Shown one piece after another: positions 45,040 through 57,519 of a stretch of DNA of 64,000 nucleotides. The stretch's first letter is position 1. Every line of letters begins with the position of its first letter. The position numbers and the translations under genes are program-made. The notes under the pieces are model-generated. The model was not told where the DNA came from. It made no database searches and worked only from the letters and a program-made list of their open reading frames with translations. Source of the stretch: Acestrorhynchus altus (Eukaryota > Chordata > Actinopteri > Characiformes > Acestrorhynchidae); the NCBI GenBank assembly GCA_034509495.1, contig CM067503.1:19264382-19328381 (forward strand). The letters run 5' to 3'.

Positions 45040-45120
<81 letters not shown>
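44977..45120. repeat. Compound (AAAT)n then (TA)n microsatellite
   Basis: About 11 AAAT units (44977-45023), then a TA run of about 77 bp (45044-45120). Ile-Tyr reading frames across it are artefacts. Confidence 0.95.
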
Positions 45121-45127
<7 letters not shown>

Positions 45128-45224
45128 TATTATATATGCCCTATATAAATTAAAAGCTTTAGCTGCACTGCTGACCTTTCAAATCCTTTTCCAGTATATT
45201 TTCGCCAAAAGTGCAATATAAGAC

Positions 45225-45425
45225 TCACCTGACGATGCGCGCCGCGAGCCCTGCGAGCAGCGCGGGTGAGAAACACAGGGGCAGGCGCCGTGCCGTCCGC
45301 ACGCATCCTCGCGCCTGGCTGCTCCCCTCGGTGAGCCGCGCTGAAGCGATTGTGCGCCCACTGCCGCGTGTCGCGCGCTCCTTCACTGGCGCGATCTCCC
45401 ACTATCGCTTTCAGGGGCTGACATG
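45225..45425 (-). promoter_or_regulatory. chodl: CpG-island promoter and first exon of chodl
   Basis: The densest CpG cluster in the window (GATGCGCGCCGCGAGC, GCGCGGGTGAG). On the minus strand it ends in a consensus donor, CGTCAG/GTGAGT, at 45229/45228. The frame that joins exon 2 ends SRRASSG, like the CHODL segment before GQ.VC, but the upstream signal-peptide frame (LPLCFSPALLAGLAAR) lies in a different phase, so exon 1 also seems damaged. The ATG at 45306 gives a third, unrelated frame. Confidence 0.6.
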
Positions 45426-45452
45426 CTGCACCCCCCCTCCACCCCCACCCCC

Positions 45453-45513
<61 letters not shown>
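45453..45513. repeat. (CA)n microsatellite beside the CpG island
   Basis: CA run interrupted once (CACCACAC), flanked by C-rich CCCCCCTCCACCCCC and CCCCCACCCACC. Confidence 0.95.
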
Positions 45514-45859
45514 AGCCCCCACCCACCTCCAGAACGGACTGATCATTACAGCCTTGAGTGACGCGAGTCAAAGTCTATTAGAATGACTGTTTCAGTGCAA
45601 GAGCCACCACATAAAACACAACCCTATACTGGATTACAGATGATCTAGTTTATCTAAACTGTCTTACATTCAGTCTGCCAACAGGGCTGGACCACTGAAT
45701 GCCCCTTCTTGACTGTTAAACTATGTTGAAGACCCAAACCCCCATGTGAAAGAGATAACTGTTCATATTCTTTCAATAGCATCAGTTTGAGGAGTTGTGG
45801 CTTACTCGCAAAACTGCTGTAATTCAGGTACAATGTCAGCAGGGTCTAGGAAAGCACTA

Positions 45860-46335
45860 GGCCGGTAAAAAGTTGAAATTTCTCATTTGTCAACCACATT
45901 AAGGTCGATGTGCTTTGGATTTAACTTTAACTTCAGCTTCATCTCACAGACAGATGATCTGACATTATCTTTAGAAATTCTCAGATACAGAGCAGAATTC
46001 AGCTCCCTAAATGGTAGCAAAGCATCCACAAGCCATCATACTACCACCACCATGCTTCACAGCTGATCCGAGTTTCTTACTTTGAAAGGCTGTTAGGTTT
46101 CTTCCAGACATAAGGAGGCCATGTCAACCAAAGAGCTTCACTTCAGCTCAAGGGAACCTTGAAATGACTATTTGTCATTAAATTGAAATGACTTCTTCGT
46201 TATGGTTTCCACCATGAAATACCAACATGGATGTTTTTCTGAAGGTTAAGTCATGAATACTTTTTCATATTTTAATATTTTGAAAATGGATAAACATATA
46301 TTGAGTGGTTAAATACCTATTTGACTGAATTCAAT
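45860..46335 (-). mobile_element. Tc1-like transposon fragment, antisense
   Basis: AAGCCATCATACTACCACCA followed by CCATGCTTCACAGCTGATC is the antisense of the conserved VKHGG.SIM-type transposase block. CAAAGAGCTTCACTTCAGCTC follows, as in related elements. No frame survives. Confidence 0.6.
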
Positions 46336-46552
46336 ACTGAATTAATAATAATAATTATAAAAGTTAACAGTAATAAGGACTACCAGCCAATTAACAGAAA
46401 CCAGCCTATGAATGGTTGGAAGATAGACTTTCTCTATTTAATTCTGTAGGAATGAGCAGCTTTATGTACTTACAGTATATAAAGGAAAGATGAAAATGTG
46501 ATACATTTACTTTGCTTACTTTAATTTTTTTAATATTTTATGTTTTCTTCAC

Positions 46553-46613
<61 letters not shown>

Positions 46614-46618
46614 TATTT
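46553..46618. repeat. (TTA)n microsatellite
   Basis: About 20 TTA units with one TAC interruption near the end. Confidence 0.95.
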
Positions 46619-46619
46619 A

Positions 46620-47400
46620 GGTTATCCAGTCAATTCTTTATAAAAATAGGGATATCTGCTCTTTGATGGCCTCAGCATGGATTTGAGTCCTGAGCTGAAT
46701 ATCTGCACAGAATTTTCAGATTGTCCCTTCACACTTTCTGCTGTCTGATAGCCAATTGCCTTGTCAAAGAGAGACGCCGCCTTTGTGTTTGGATTGATTT
46801 GCTCATGATGTGATGTGGAGCCATGCTGATCTGGGGGCTGTTAACCAACCTGTATTATGCATCGACACAAAAATGCTATTACTTAATTTGCTGTTGGCTA
46901 TCGATCCCTCATTGCCCCATGGTGAATGGCATTCTGTTCCGCACAGTGTTCAATAACGACAAAGAGGGGTTCTGTGACACATTATCGATAAAAAAGGCAA
47001 CTGCATTATTACATGAACAATCATCAGCAGGGATATTAAAGTGATCTGGCAGGAAGCACCGGCAGCGGAAAAGAGAAAAGAAATGTTGGGTAATCAAAAA
47101 AAACAGCAGCCAAGGACTCTGCCGGTGGCCAGGAAAGGGCCAGCTTGCAGAAAGTGGGCTTTAACTGGGCCAGGTGAAAGAGCCATGCTGATGCTACAGG
47201 TCTGTACATTCACACATGACATTCATCATCAAACCCTTACTGATCATCACAATTCATCATGTACTATTTAAGGGACCATAACCTACAAACTGGAAACTAT
47301 TTTTTGTAAATCATATGTCAATTTGTACACACAGTGAACATAATCTTCTAGATTTATTATCTGTCTGGGCAAATTTCTTAACCCATCACTTAAACATATT
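46620..47400. other. Non-coding block, candidate regulatory
   Basis: Contains a 73-codon frame from 46823 with no family resemblance and no splice context. The region is repeat-free and mixed in composition (CCCATTATCGATAAAAAAGG-like stretches), more consistent with conserved non-coding DNA than a gene. Untested. Confidence 0.3.
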
Positions 47401-48060
47401 TAAACATACAGACATTTGATCTTCAGTTGAACAATAGTGAAAGATGGAGGTGACATAACTGAAGACAAAACTGAAGAAATGTTTTTTAAAAATACTTTGA
47501 AAAATGTAATTAATAGAAATGCAATTTTCTTTTGAGGAAAGAAAATAGTACATCCTATGCCCTAATTGCAGGTATTTCCACCTTTGGCTGAAATAATGTC
47601 AAATATATGAATGGAAGAAAGATTTTCTCACTCGCAGAATTCTTTCAGCTATGTGATGTTTCAGTGTCCCATGACATTTCATTTTCTCCCATGAAAAAAA
47701 AAATTGGTCTCTTTCTGATGGAAGATGCTACATTTTGACATCTTCTGTGGCAAGAACTACCTGCAGGTCTTCTTAGCACATCTTGTGTTCTGCTCTTTGG
47801 CTAAACTTGCTAGGATTGCCTGACCTGGCCTTTTTGGCAGTTGTTTTAAATGTTCTGCACTTGTAAATTATCTTGCAGATTGTGGAATGACTGATTTAGA
47901 AGACTGCTTTGTAAGTTTTGAGATCTTTTAAAATCCAATCCCAGACTCTATTTCATCTCTAAACTTCTATCTAATGGATTCAGAGAATGTTTTGGATTTA
48001 GACACTTTAGGTGGTACTAACTGTGAGGGTGTCCTAACATTGCATTTCTAATTAATTATG
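47400..48060. repeat. Interspersed repeat, family A copy 3
   Basis: GACATTTGATCTTCAGTTGA, GATGGAGGTGACATAACTGA, then CTTCTGTGGCAAGAACTACC and TTGTGGAATGACTGATTTAG, shared with copy 4 at 50510-51005. Confidence 0.6.
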
Positions 48061-49350
48061 TTACTAGTTATTTTTAATTCCTTCAGTTTGTGTGTTTACT
48101 TATTTTACCTGCATCCCTCTATACTTTGTTAAACAAAGATCAAATTTCCATATGTTTAAAAATGTTTAATTTGTTTACATGACTGCATCTGTTAGGTAAT
48201 GGTTCACTTTATCATTTAATGCTCTCAAATATGATGCTACAGTGGTTATACTACTGTTGGGTGTTTTCTTAACCCTCCTATTGAACCAATTGCCACTTTT
48301 TCACATACATTAAATAGAAACCTGTGAAAGAAATGAGTCCAGAGATGCCTTCAGAGGAGAACCCACTGACCCTTGACCTATGACCTTTGACTTGAAAAAC
48401 ACATTTCTTATTCCAGTCAGATTCCAGAAGAAAGATAAATGAATAAATAAATAAATAAATAAAAGAATAAAAGAATATAGGGATATAAGTTACTCTTTTT
48501 CATTCAATACAAAGGACATATAGGCAACATGAAAAGTGTCATTCTGTGAACACCACAGAACATAGCAATGAAATGGAGCACTTGGGCTTCTGCAGTGCCG
48601 CCATTCATCCTGACAATCAAACTTATTGACCTATGAGTATTGACAGACAGAAATTCCCAATGATGTATTGTCCCACCCTGTTTCACCACCTCTTTCTCTC
48701 TCCATTCTCTTGGATAGGGGTGTCTGAGGGGACATTGGGGAATCATTATCAGGCTGTGAAAAACGACTCTATGAGACACAGAGAGAGAGAGATGAAGTGA
48801 CCAAGGCTGACCCCAACTAGGATGGATGAGAGACCTCTGAAGCCTTCTGGGTAAACGAGCACTGCCTCTATCCTGATTGGATTAAAGTCTACATGGAGCC
48901 AATGTGAGATAAAGACAACCTTAACATAAGGTAACAGGCACCCATTAAGAAACTCCTACATTCAGATCTATGAGCCATGCTAAGTCTAAATGTCTTTCTA
49001 AATCCCATCACTCAGAGGTCCATCTGATAATAGACCCATATCATCTTTTCACATAATCTGTCTCTGGGATATTAAGCATGGGTTCATATTGCATTTCTGC
49101 CCTCAGATTAGCACTCAGGCATGAATATTTTGCATGCACAGATCAGTGTCCACTGTAAAAGCCAATTAATGTTGGTCTCCCAAGTAAAATGTTCATGGCT
49201 GAGAGGGCCAATAGATGTAAATACAATAGATTGACTGGAATAGTTGGTGTAATTGAATTGACTCTGTAAAGTTGTAGCATGAGCTCAGTGCTCTATATGC
49301 TGTCCACTTAGAGCAGCATATAGCCTCGGTAGTAACCAAACACTGTTTCT
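48061..49350. other. Intergenic, no gene seen
   Basis: Mixed-composition DNA with a short (AATA)n run at 48438-48464. An apparent 91-codon minus-strand frame (48504-48779) resembles nothing known to me. Confidence 0.4.
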
Positions 49351-49355
49351 GTATA

Positions 49356-49426
<71 letters not shown>
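49356..49426. repeat. Compound (TA)n(TG)n microsatellite
   Basis: TA run of about 22 bp passing directly into a TG run of about 50 bp. Confidence 0.95.
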
Positions 49427-49427
<1 letters not shown>

Positions 49428-50509
49428 CTCTTTAATTTCATAACACATTTCTGCAAAATACTGCCAATGATACAATCAACTTTCTGTAGAATAATTTGCC
49501 ATTTGTACATAATACATGTTATGTGGTGTTCTTATCCAGAACAACGTTTGAATAGTGTTACACAGCTCGAAATGTGTTGGAGAATTGTTTAGGCATTGTT
49601 ATTGGTTTGCTCATCTTGCCAAGAAATCAAACAGAAAGCTGTGACTGAAATGGATCCCTATTTACATTTAATGGGAGGCCTATGTTTGTAAGCAACATGA
49701 TCAAGTTTATCTATATCAAGTTTATTTATAACATAATCACTACTTAGTAAACTATCCCTATAAAGCGCAACATGCCATAATGAGGGGAATATGAATCTCT
49801 TTCAGTTTCAATTTCAAAAAAGAAATTCATCATGAAACTGCATTTTCTTTCTTTTTTTTTCAGAGAAAAATGAGGACACAACAATTTGTGCAAATGGCCA
49901 CAATGATTATTTGAATAATTGTTATATATACAAGGTTATCCGAAAGTGTTAATATGTAATATCAGTCACAGGTACCTTCTTTTACCTTAAAGGTTATTTT
50001 CATTGCCAACTAAATAAGATCATGGAAATGCAGCTGAAAATAAGAGAAAAGGAATTGGTGTTGTAAAATAAATGGGGAAAAGTGGTTATTTAAATAGGTA
50101 CCCTCTTTATGACCATTTTGAGACTCAATATACCAGATTGCAATCTCAGCTCACTCTCCCCCATGGCTCAGAGAGGTCAGCAACTCCTCCCGTCGGGCGT
50201 CTGTCCCAGCAGGCAATGCTGGTCTCTTTAGGCTGACATCAGCTGGTGACCAACTTTCATAACGGAACTAATGTAATGAGTAATTAGTGTATGGGCCAGA
50301 GGGTCAGCCCTGCCGCAGCGTGACAAACCATCAAATAAAAACACGCTATCAGGCTTGTATATATGGACCACCAATAATTCAATACATGTTCTAACACAAT
50401 GCTCTGCACTTTGGTAAGAGTTCTTTAGTAAATACAGTGGTAACATATAGATCCATGACAACTGAAAAACCACATGACGTATGATACAGCGCACAATTTA
50501 TTGACCACC

Positions 50510-51005
50510 TCAAATTAGGACACACCAAAAACATATTGAACCATATGGACATTCAGTTTTCATTTCAATAAAATTGAGTGATTGATGTAACAAAATCAAA
50601 TGTAACTGTCTTTTAAAAATAAATCCTCTTTTGTGAAAATCTTGTGCATAGATGCTGATCTCTGATGGTAGGTACTATAGTTTGCTGACATCAATTGTGG
50701 AAGGATCTACCAGTAGGTCTTTTAATGTTGATGAAATGATGAAAACTTCTTTATGCATCTTGTGGTGAAACTTGCTAGAACAGCTTGATCTAACCATGTT
50801 GGCAGCTGTTTTAAACTTTTTCTACTGGTTAATTTTTTGTGGACAGTGGAATGACTGATTTGTAATTGTTTGTAATTGTCTTTTTAAAACCTTTTCCAGA
50901 CTTATGTGCATGTACAACATTCTTTCTGAAGGACCCAGTTGGATCCCTAGCAGTTCAACAATAAAGAGCAAACCAAACTAATGTCTGGGGTTTAAAGAAG
51001 TCTCC
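50510..51005. repeat. Interspersed repeat, family A copy 4
   Basis: GGACATTCAGTTTTCATTTC at the start. In the middle, TCTTGTGGTGAAACTTGCTA and GACAGTGGAATGACTGATTT parallel copy 3. Towards the end, AAGAGCAAACCAAACTAATG is the inverse of the end seen in copy 2. Confidence 0.6.
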
Positions 51006-51167
51006 GCCAAATTCATTTCCATTAGAACTGCATCTGCTCTAATTGCTGCATCTGATTCTAATTTGAGCTAAATAGTAATTCCTTTTAATTACATTTTACA
51101 AATTATTTAGATATTTCTTCATATGTATGTGTTAAATTCTACAATCTCCTTCAATACTGTTAAAACA

Positions 51168-51168
<1 letters not shown>

Positions 51169-51220
<52 letters not shown>
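51169..51220. repeat. (TG)n microsatellite
   Basis: About 26 perfect TG units. Confidence 0.95.
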
Positions 51221-51222
<2 letters not shown>

Positions 51223-54200
51223 ACACATTATGTATATCTTATTATAGAAGGTAAACAGTGTGCTTGTTGACATTGCTGTTGTGTTTCCTCTTTCATCTCC
51301 TTTGTGTTTATTTCCTTATATAACCATGAAGCAAGAGGGAAATAGGCAGCTACAGTAGCATCGCTGGTTAAGTGGATACTGTTGGGGCCAGGAACAGGGC
51401 GTATTTTTCCCCAAATTGCTCTATTTTCACAAATGGACTCTTATTGATTCTAAGAATGCCTCTCTTCAAAACAGATAATCTGTTACTGCCATTTACCTCT
51501 GCCAGTCACCACTTAAGCATAATTACCCAGCAGTCAATACTGCGGCAAGCCCACTGCCACAGTTAACCTCTGAGTCACCGGCTGCAAGCCTTCCTACTCC
51601 GGCCTCAGTCCGGCTATGCAGATTGACAGCAGTTTGGGCATGTAATTAAACGATTGTCTCATCAATTAATGAAGCTGTTCCTTGTGCTTAATGTACTCAA
51701 TCAAGTCTGCAGACTGCTTTCAGTGAGTTCATCACTGTGGCCCCAAGAAACTTGGATAGCACACAGCTTTGGTTTTACTAGATTTAAAGGGTCCAAAGTC
51801 CACAATGTGCTGCCCTATATTTCAGCCCAACCCAAAGCAAATAACAATGGAAAATCATATTAATGTTTTCAGGGTTGTGACATCACACCCACAAAATAAA
51901 CAAGCCTATTTTAGCTACCATGTAAACTCTACAGGTTTTGAAAATGACAAAATTTACATGGTATGTCAAATTCTTCTACTTCTACTATTAAAAAGACTTT
52001 TTTGAATTATACAGGCCCTATATGTCCATTGTAATTGTATTTTTATTAACATTTTCTTTTAGCACAGTCACAAGATAGATGTCCATGTCTCAATCACACG
52101 ATACACCAATTGAATGCAATTCAATATAAAACATGGTCTGTGAGTTTGGCATTCATACATTGCGTTTTCTTACAGCTGTAAAAATGATCTACCTGCTATT
52201 AAAGGCACTGAAAGCATAATGTACTACATTAACATACTACTAATGTACTACAAACATTTGAGGTAGGCCACAACCAGGAATAATGACATGCTACACCATG
52301 AGTGATGAAGAACACTATTAATCATCTCTTCCTGCCACATACCTTGCCCTATGAAGCACTTTATGTCGATGGCTATGAGCAATATGTATGGTCTGTATGT
52401 TATATTTAGCCTTTTACAACAATGTTCATAACAAATGTTCAAGACTTTTTAGCAGGTTAATTTAAGCTATATCAGACAGCAGATTGACAGCTTTTTAAGA
52501 CAAACTGTTGTTCCCTGTTTACAGGGAAAAAGCAGCAAATTACGCACAAAAATCTCAATTCACTCAATTCACTATGCATTTATTTGAATTGAATCTTGCA
52601 TTATAATGAGACACAAACACCCACTCTTAAACACCGTCCATCTGATTACTTAGAGTGAGGTGCTTTCTCCTAAGCAGTTGATGAATTGAGCTCCGGGAAA
52701 TTTGCTGATTATTTTTTCATGATTACTTTTTTAAGGCTGTGTAAAAACTCAATTACAGCAACCACTACAAAACGTGCTCTGAATAGGCTCCCATAATGCA
52801 GTCACTGTTTAAGAAAATCAATCCACAGTTATGAATCGGGCTTGTCAGAATCTCTCCCGGAGATAATGTATTTTCAAGCGATCAGCTGTAATTTATATAG
52901 CAGGCGACAAGAGACTTATGAAATATGTAAGACCTTCCTTGGCCCAATTCCAATGACCACTGCCACGGTCAAACAGAAGCTGTAAGACTGCAGCTCTTCA
53001 ACATGCAGTGAGAGATTTACATTCGGACCCAGATGGATCAGGTATATCACTGTTACTTTTCATTGTTACTTTCATGTTGAATCAATCAAAAGTGTTCCAA
53101 AGTGTTTATTTCAACCATATTGTTTAGTCTTTAGTCCATGTGGTTGCAAAAGCAACCAATTCTGAAAACCACTGCATCAATACAGAATAAATATGTCTTC
53201 ACATTCCTAGCCCACACATTATAAAGTATAAGTTATAGGGTGAGATTCAGCATGGACTGATTTTTTGCCTAAGCACAACACACATGGCAGCCAATCATAA
53301 CAAAAGTAATTTACATATATCACTTTTCAAGGCACAATAACAAAATTAATTATTTCACATCTGAGGGATAAAGAAAGGTTAGAAAATTTACTTAAGTGGA
53401 CCTCAGAGAAATGGCATTTTGAGTCATCCATAATAATAGTTACAAAATAACTAATAGAACTATTATATTGTAACGTATTTATGATTGATGTACAAATACA
53501 CAAGCTTGGAGACCCACTGACTGATGACGATAATGGCGATTTCACTGTTCATCTTCTATATTATACCCTTACGCATGCCTTTACAGAAATATGCGTATAC
53601 CAACCCCCTTTCCCAATTGCTTTTATCTCTGGCACACGATAAATATCTGATTAATGATGTTCCACACTGATTTGGGATCCATGCCAATGTGCTATGCTGT
53701 GCAGTGTGTGTGCTGTGTGTCTGGGGGATGCAGCACCGCCCTGGTATGGTTCCAGCATCCTTCCCCATCACATTGGGGTTAATAAGGGTAATTAATGGCT
53801 TACAGTGTTTATGCTGAAAATAATTAGCATCATTCCATTGTTCTGTGCAGAGTTAGGCTGAAGGCCTTGCCAACTATCCTTTTCCATTAGAGATCACAAA
53901 ATCATTATAACAACTGATTTGTTCTGACAGGCAAATGCAAATAGGAAATGCTAAACTCCAGCAGTATATCCAGCATCCTTAACCCTTGTTTTTGTCATTT
54001 TTTTCATCCGTGTTAAATACATGAAATACATTGCATCTGTTTTACTTAACATTTATAACAGACATTAACATACACTTAGGTGACACTGCTATAATCTATT
54101 TCCAACAACTGACTAAAACCTAGATCTGTGGGTATTCACAACCAGTGACATGTCCATGTCTAAGACTTCCACTTGTATTGTTCTCAAGCAACTGGCCACA

Positions 54201-56279
54201 CCCATTTTATATCAAAACACAATGGTTGCTTTTTGGCTTTCAGTTATGCTCATTAATTCCTATCCAATAAAAGCCACTTGGGTTTATCTACCTACATTCA
54301 AAGGGAAATAAAAGCCTGACTGGACAATTTTACATTTGCTGCTTGATGTTTGTTGTCAACCAAAACTTAACACTGACATGAGGCTAGGATTACTAATAGC
54401 CTTTTGAAGTTATTGTATTGAATTTTATAGCTAAAATAACTAAAAAATAACAAAAATTACAAACATATATGTTCTAATTTCCATGAAACATTAGGCCAGG
54501 TTTGTTTTAAGATATTCTAAGTTTTTCCTTCACTTGATGGAGGAAGTGGAGCTTAGAGATGGTTGCTAAACAATGATTAGCTGAGAGCTGTCATTATTTT
54601 GCTAATTATCAGATGTTTATTTCAATCTTATGGTACTGTAGAGTGTGACCAATCTGGACTCATGTACTGCACATCTTAGCTAAAAGGAGGATCTACAGAA
54701 AATGTCTACACTTTACTTCTCCACAGTCTAATAATGGAGTATTACTTCTTTTGGCAGAGAATCACTCATAACATTACAAATGTTTTGTTTTGCTCTTGCT
54801 CTTGATTTAACTATGAACCAGTGACATGCAAGAACTTGTCAATTATGTCTCGGTGTTATTTAGATGATGAGTTGAAACAGGTACAAAAAAAGAAACACTG
54901 ACCTGTAGTGTATGGTGTGGTCTGGGAAATTTGAAATGATGACAACCCAACTAAAAATTTTGGTCAGTAGACAGTTATGTCAATTTTTAAAATGTTAAGA
55001 TCCTGGATCTTAGAGCATCCATTTTTCTGGAAAGAATGTCCCTAGACTTTAATGTTTTGTTTATTCTCATAATTAAATACAGGCTTTTATCTCACATCAA
55101 AACATAATCCAATTACTGTTTTTTATTTATTGCATGTTTTCTGTAATGTCAGTTTTTGTCTAACTGGGAATGCTGTGTGAGAAACATTCCAATAATATTG
55201 TTACATTACATGTTTTCAGAACATTCCTGAAACATCATTTCTGTAATGTTACAGGTTAACCTTCCTGGAACATTCCAAAAATGTTCTCTGCTAGAAGGGT
55301 AAGGGAAAGATTTCCTGAATGTAGGCAAACCTGGGCAGACTACTCTGCAAAGCAGGTTTGGAAGCAGCCTAGACTTGCCTAAAGACTAGTTTGTAAATGT
55401 GGAAGAGAAGGGAATGTCTCCCTCTGTTGCTGATGTGGAAAACAGCATCAGTCATAGCCTACCAGCTGTGAGTGCTTTAAACCAACATACATTTGAAATC
55501 ATAATGTAACCTATTTCCTTTCCTACCAGGGTATCCAGGGAAGGATTATGAGTGGGGTGATAGTGACTCCCACAGGGAGGAGGAGGATAAATATAATTTT
55601 ATTGGATAAAATTACTTTACTCAAATCACTGCTCTATGGAAATGTCATTATAAGACACAGGCAGATTAGATATAGGATTACATTTTTAAATTAAAAATAA
55701 TAATGTTTTAAATGATATGACATCAGTTTTTTTTTTCATTTCAGACAGAAGCCTTTGTACTTATATTTAAAATGGCTAAAATTAGCATCAGTTCCAGCAC
55801 ATGGCTGCAAATGATTAGAACATGCTTGGAGGATTTTGGAGTTGATGTAAATGCACAGCATCTTCTTCTTCTTTTTTTTTTTTTGCTTTTCTCTTTGCAC
55901 ACCTCCCATGAATGTCAAACCAGTGCAGTCTATTTCAATAATGTGCTATTAATATTTAGATTGCACTACAAATTAGACACTGGTAGACACTGCCTCTACA
56001 TCCCTCTCACGGTTTTGATTGTGGATTTATCAGTATTTAAACAGGAAGCTGTGAAGCGTGAACACAGATAAAATGAACGTGTTAGAATCTATTTAAGTCT
56101 ATTTAATCTTACATAGCTACTCATTCATGTGTTTGGTAATTTAGTTATTCAGTTTGCAGTGTTACATGGACATGTCTTTGTACACATTACAGGCAATCAG
56201 CTACACAGTTACTGTACAGCAGGAGAAAGTGAGCTGCATTGTGTCTGACTTGCCAACAGCATTGTGGTTGCCAAATATA
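51221..56279. other. Gene-free stretch with candidate regulatory blocks
   Basis: About 5 kb without a supportable gene. Repeat-free blocks rich in homeodomain-like cores occur at 51620-51720 (CATGTAATTAAACGATTG), 52440-52990 (TTTGCTGATTATTTTTTCAT) and 53770-53990 (GGGTAATTAATGGCTTAC, GGCAAATGCAAATAGG). These look like typical teleost conserved non-coding elements, but only by composition. Confidence 0.3.
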
Positions 56280-56280
56280 T

Positions 56281-56344
<64 letters not shown>
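56280..56344. repeat. (TA)n microsatellite
   Basis: Uninterrupted TA run of about 60 bp. Confidence 0.95.
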
Positions 56345-56346
<2 letters not shown>

Positions 56347-56362
56347 CTGGATATATATCATT

Positions 56363-56512
56363 TTCATATATAATCCTGAATTTCAAAGTCCAATATATTG
56401 AATATTTTCATAAATAATGCTGAGTTTCAAAGCCGTATGTATTAGATATTTTCATGAAAAGGGTTTCAAAGCTGAATATTTTGAATATTTTCATATATAA
56501 TCCTACATATGT
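56363..56512. repeat. Minisatellite, about 3.5 units of 39-45 bp
   Basis: The unit starts TTTTCATATATAATCCTGA and runs through TTTCAAAG to TTGAATA, restarting at about 56363, 56404, 56449 and 56489, with unit-to-unit changes. Confidence 0.8.
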
Positions 56513-56639
56513 TATTCACTTGTAAATCAAACACATGTACCATTTTGTACAAAAATGCATGACAGATTTGTAAAAGGTTTGTTTACATAACAGAGACTTT
56601 TATTTCATTAACCATTTCATTAGCGTCTAAGGAAAATAA

Positions 56640-56890
56640 AAAGGGTTCGTCTACTCAGTGGTGGACTTCTAGTCTTGTCAGAAGTGGACAGTTAATCTGT
56701 TCAGTGGTGAGAAGGTAGGTTGCTCGACTACTCACAGCTGGGCTATTTGCCTCCTCAGTGGTGGGTAGTTATTCTTCTCTGAGCTGGGCTATTTGCCTCC
56801 TCAGTGGTGGACAGTTAGAGCTCCTCAGTTGCAAGTAACTTAGATTAAAGTTTGATGGATTTGATCTTTTTCAAATGGTAATATTTTAGC
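56640..56890 (+). repeat. Direct repeat D, upstream copy
   Basis: Matches 58465-58690 in order: GTGGACAGTTAATCTGTTCA, AGCTGGGCTATTTGCCTCCT, GGGTAGTTATTCTTCTCTGA and AGATTAAAGTTTGATGGATT. Each copy also holds an internal tandem repeat of about 45 bp (GAGCTGGGCTA..TTGCC..CTCAGTGGTGG). Confidence 0.85.
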
Positions 56891-56944
56891 ATTTCTTCAT
56901 TTCCAATAAACAGATTTGAGCTCAGAGAGAACATGGACCAAATG

Positions 56945-57170
56945 TAGTTTTACATTTACGCTACATTAATCTGACACTCTTTTCCAGAGCGACTAGTAAC
57001 AAGGTTACTTATATTACAGAGGTGGGCCAGAGCAGTGTTGGGAGTCCTACCCAAGGACTCTTAATAATGTATCACAGCATAGTTGCCCAGACTGGGAATT
57101 AATCCCCAGTTGCCAAACATAGTGTGGGGGCTCACTGGTGATATCTGTTGCACCACACCAACCAGTTTTA
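56945..57170 (+). mobile_element. SINE-like repeat
   Basis: TTACATTTACGCTACATTAA, TTTTCCAGAGCGACTAGTAA and CAGACTGGGAATTAATCCCC are motifs of a widespread otophysan SINE/MITE. Confidence 0.55.
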
Positions 57171-57519
57171 CATTTCTACACATTAATGGGTTAAAAGGGT
57201 TGTACTGATTTGGCACATGGAGCATAGGAAGGTTATTTAAGAGCAAAGTGAGCCATAACTTCAGTGTCCACTCTTATGGATGCTGATAGCCCTGTGGATC
57301 TAGGGTGAAGTGGTTACTGGACCTGGTTTTCTCAGGATTATGTTATTTCTTTCTTTCTTTATCTCTCTAAAGACGGACCAGGTCTTTCCCTCGGTGAGTT
57401 GAGACCTCTATAGACCTCTGTTCTCCTCTCAACAGGGGTTGGTGTGGACCAGGCTGGCCAGACACACACACACACACACACGGGGTTTCCGGTCATTAAT
57501 AGTCCAGTAAACGCAGCTC

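Larger units (their letters stand above)
37116..45306 (-). pseudogene. chodl: Chondrolectin, disrupted (probable unitary pseudogene)
   Basis: Six exon-like blocks on the minus strand match CHODL in order. Block 1 is about 45306-45229, the signal-peptide region. Block 2 is 42699-42360, the C-type lectin domain: PCYKIAYFRDMTSRVAF, CPDLYRWTDGS. Block 3 is 42158-42003: NWYYDEPSCGGEACVVMYHQ, then TICKYEP-type sequence. Block 4 is 41352-41263, the stalk. Block 5 is about 41011-40917, the membrane helix (IPTIPLLLLILVASGTCCF). Block 6 is 37200-37116, the intact cytoplasmic tail (NQSTLWISKTPKSDSAMEV, stop). Lesions: TAG at 42685-42683 and TGA at 42568-42566 in block 2, with a frame slip between them and the end. 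Block 3 is 2 bp short, removing the Cys codon of DDRCN. There is no GT donor after block 4 and a frame break ahead of the helix in block 5. CHODL is a type I membrane lectin known for motor-axon growth in zebrafish. The locus appears dead; a functional paralogue elsewhere is not excluded. Confidence 0.85.

Noticed and set aside
44875..45221. Frames of alternating Ile and Tyr on both strands.
   Set aside because: Produced by the TA and AAAT microsatellites.
45229..45306. A 26-codon frame from ATG 45306 ending at the donor, first taken as a new gene start.
   Set aside because: It does not connect in phase to chodl exon 2 and has no signal-peptide character; kept only as the damaged chodl first exon.
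46823..47044. A 73-codon frame in the gene desert.
   Set aside because: No homology, splice sites or codon pattern; more like non-coding DNA.
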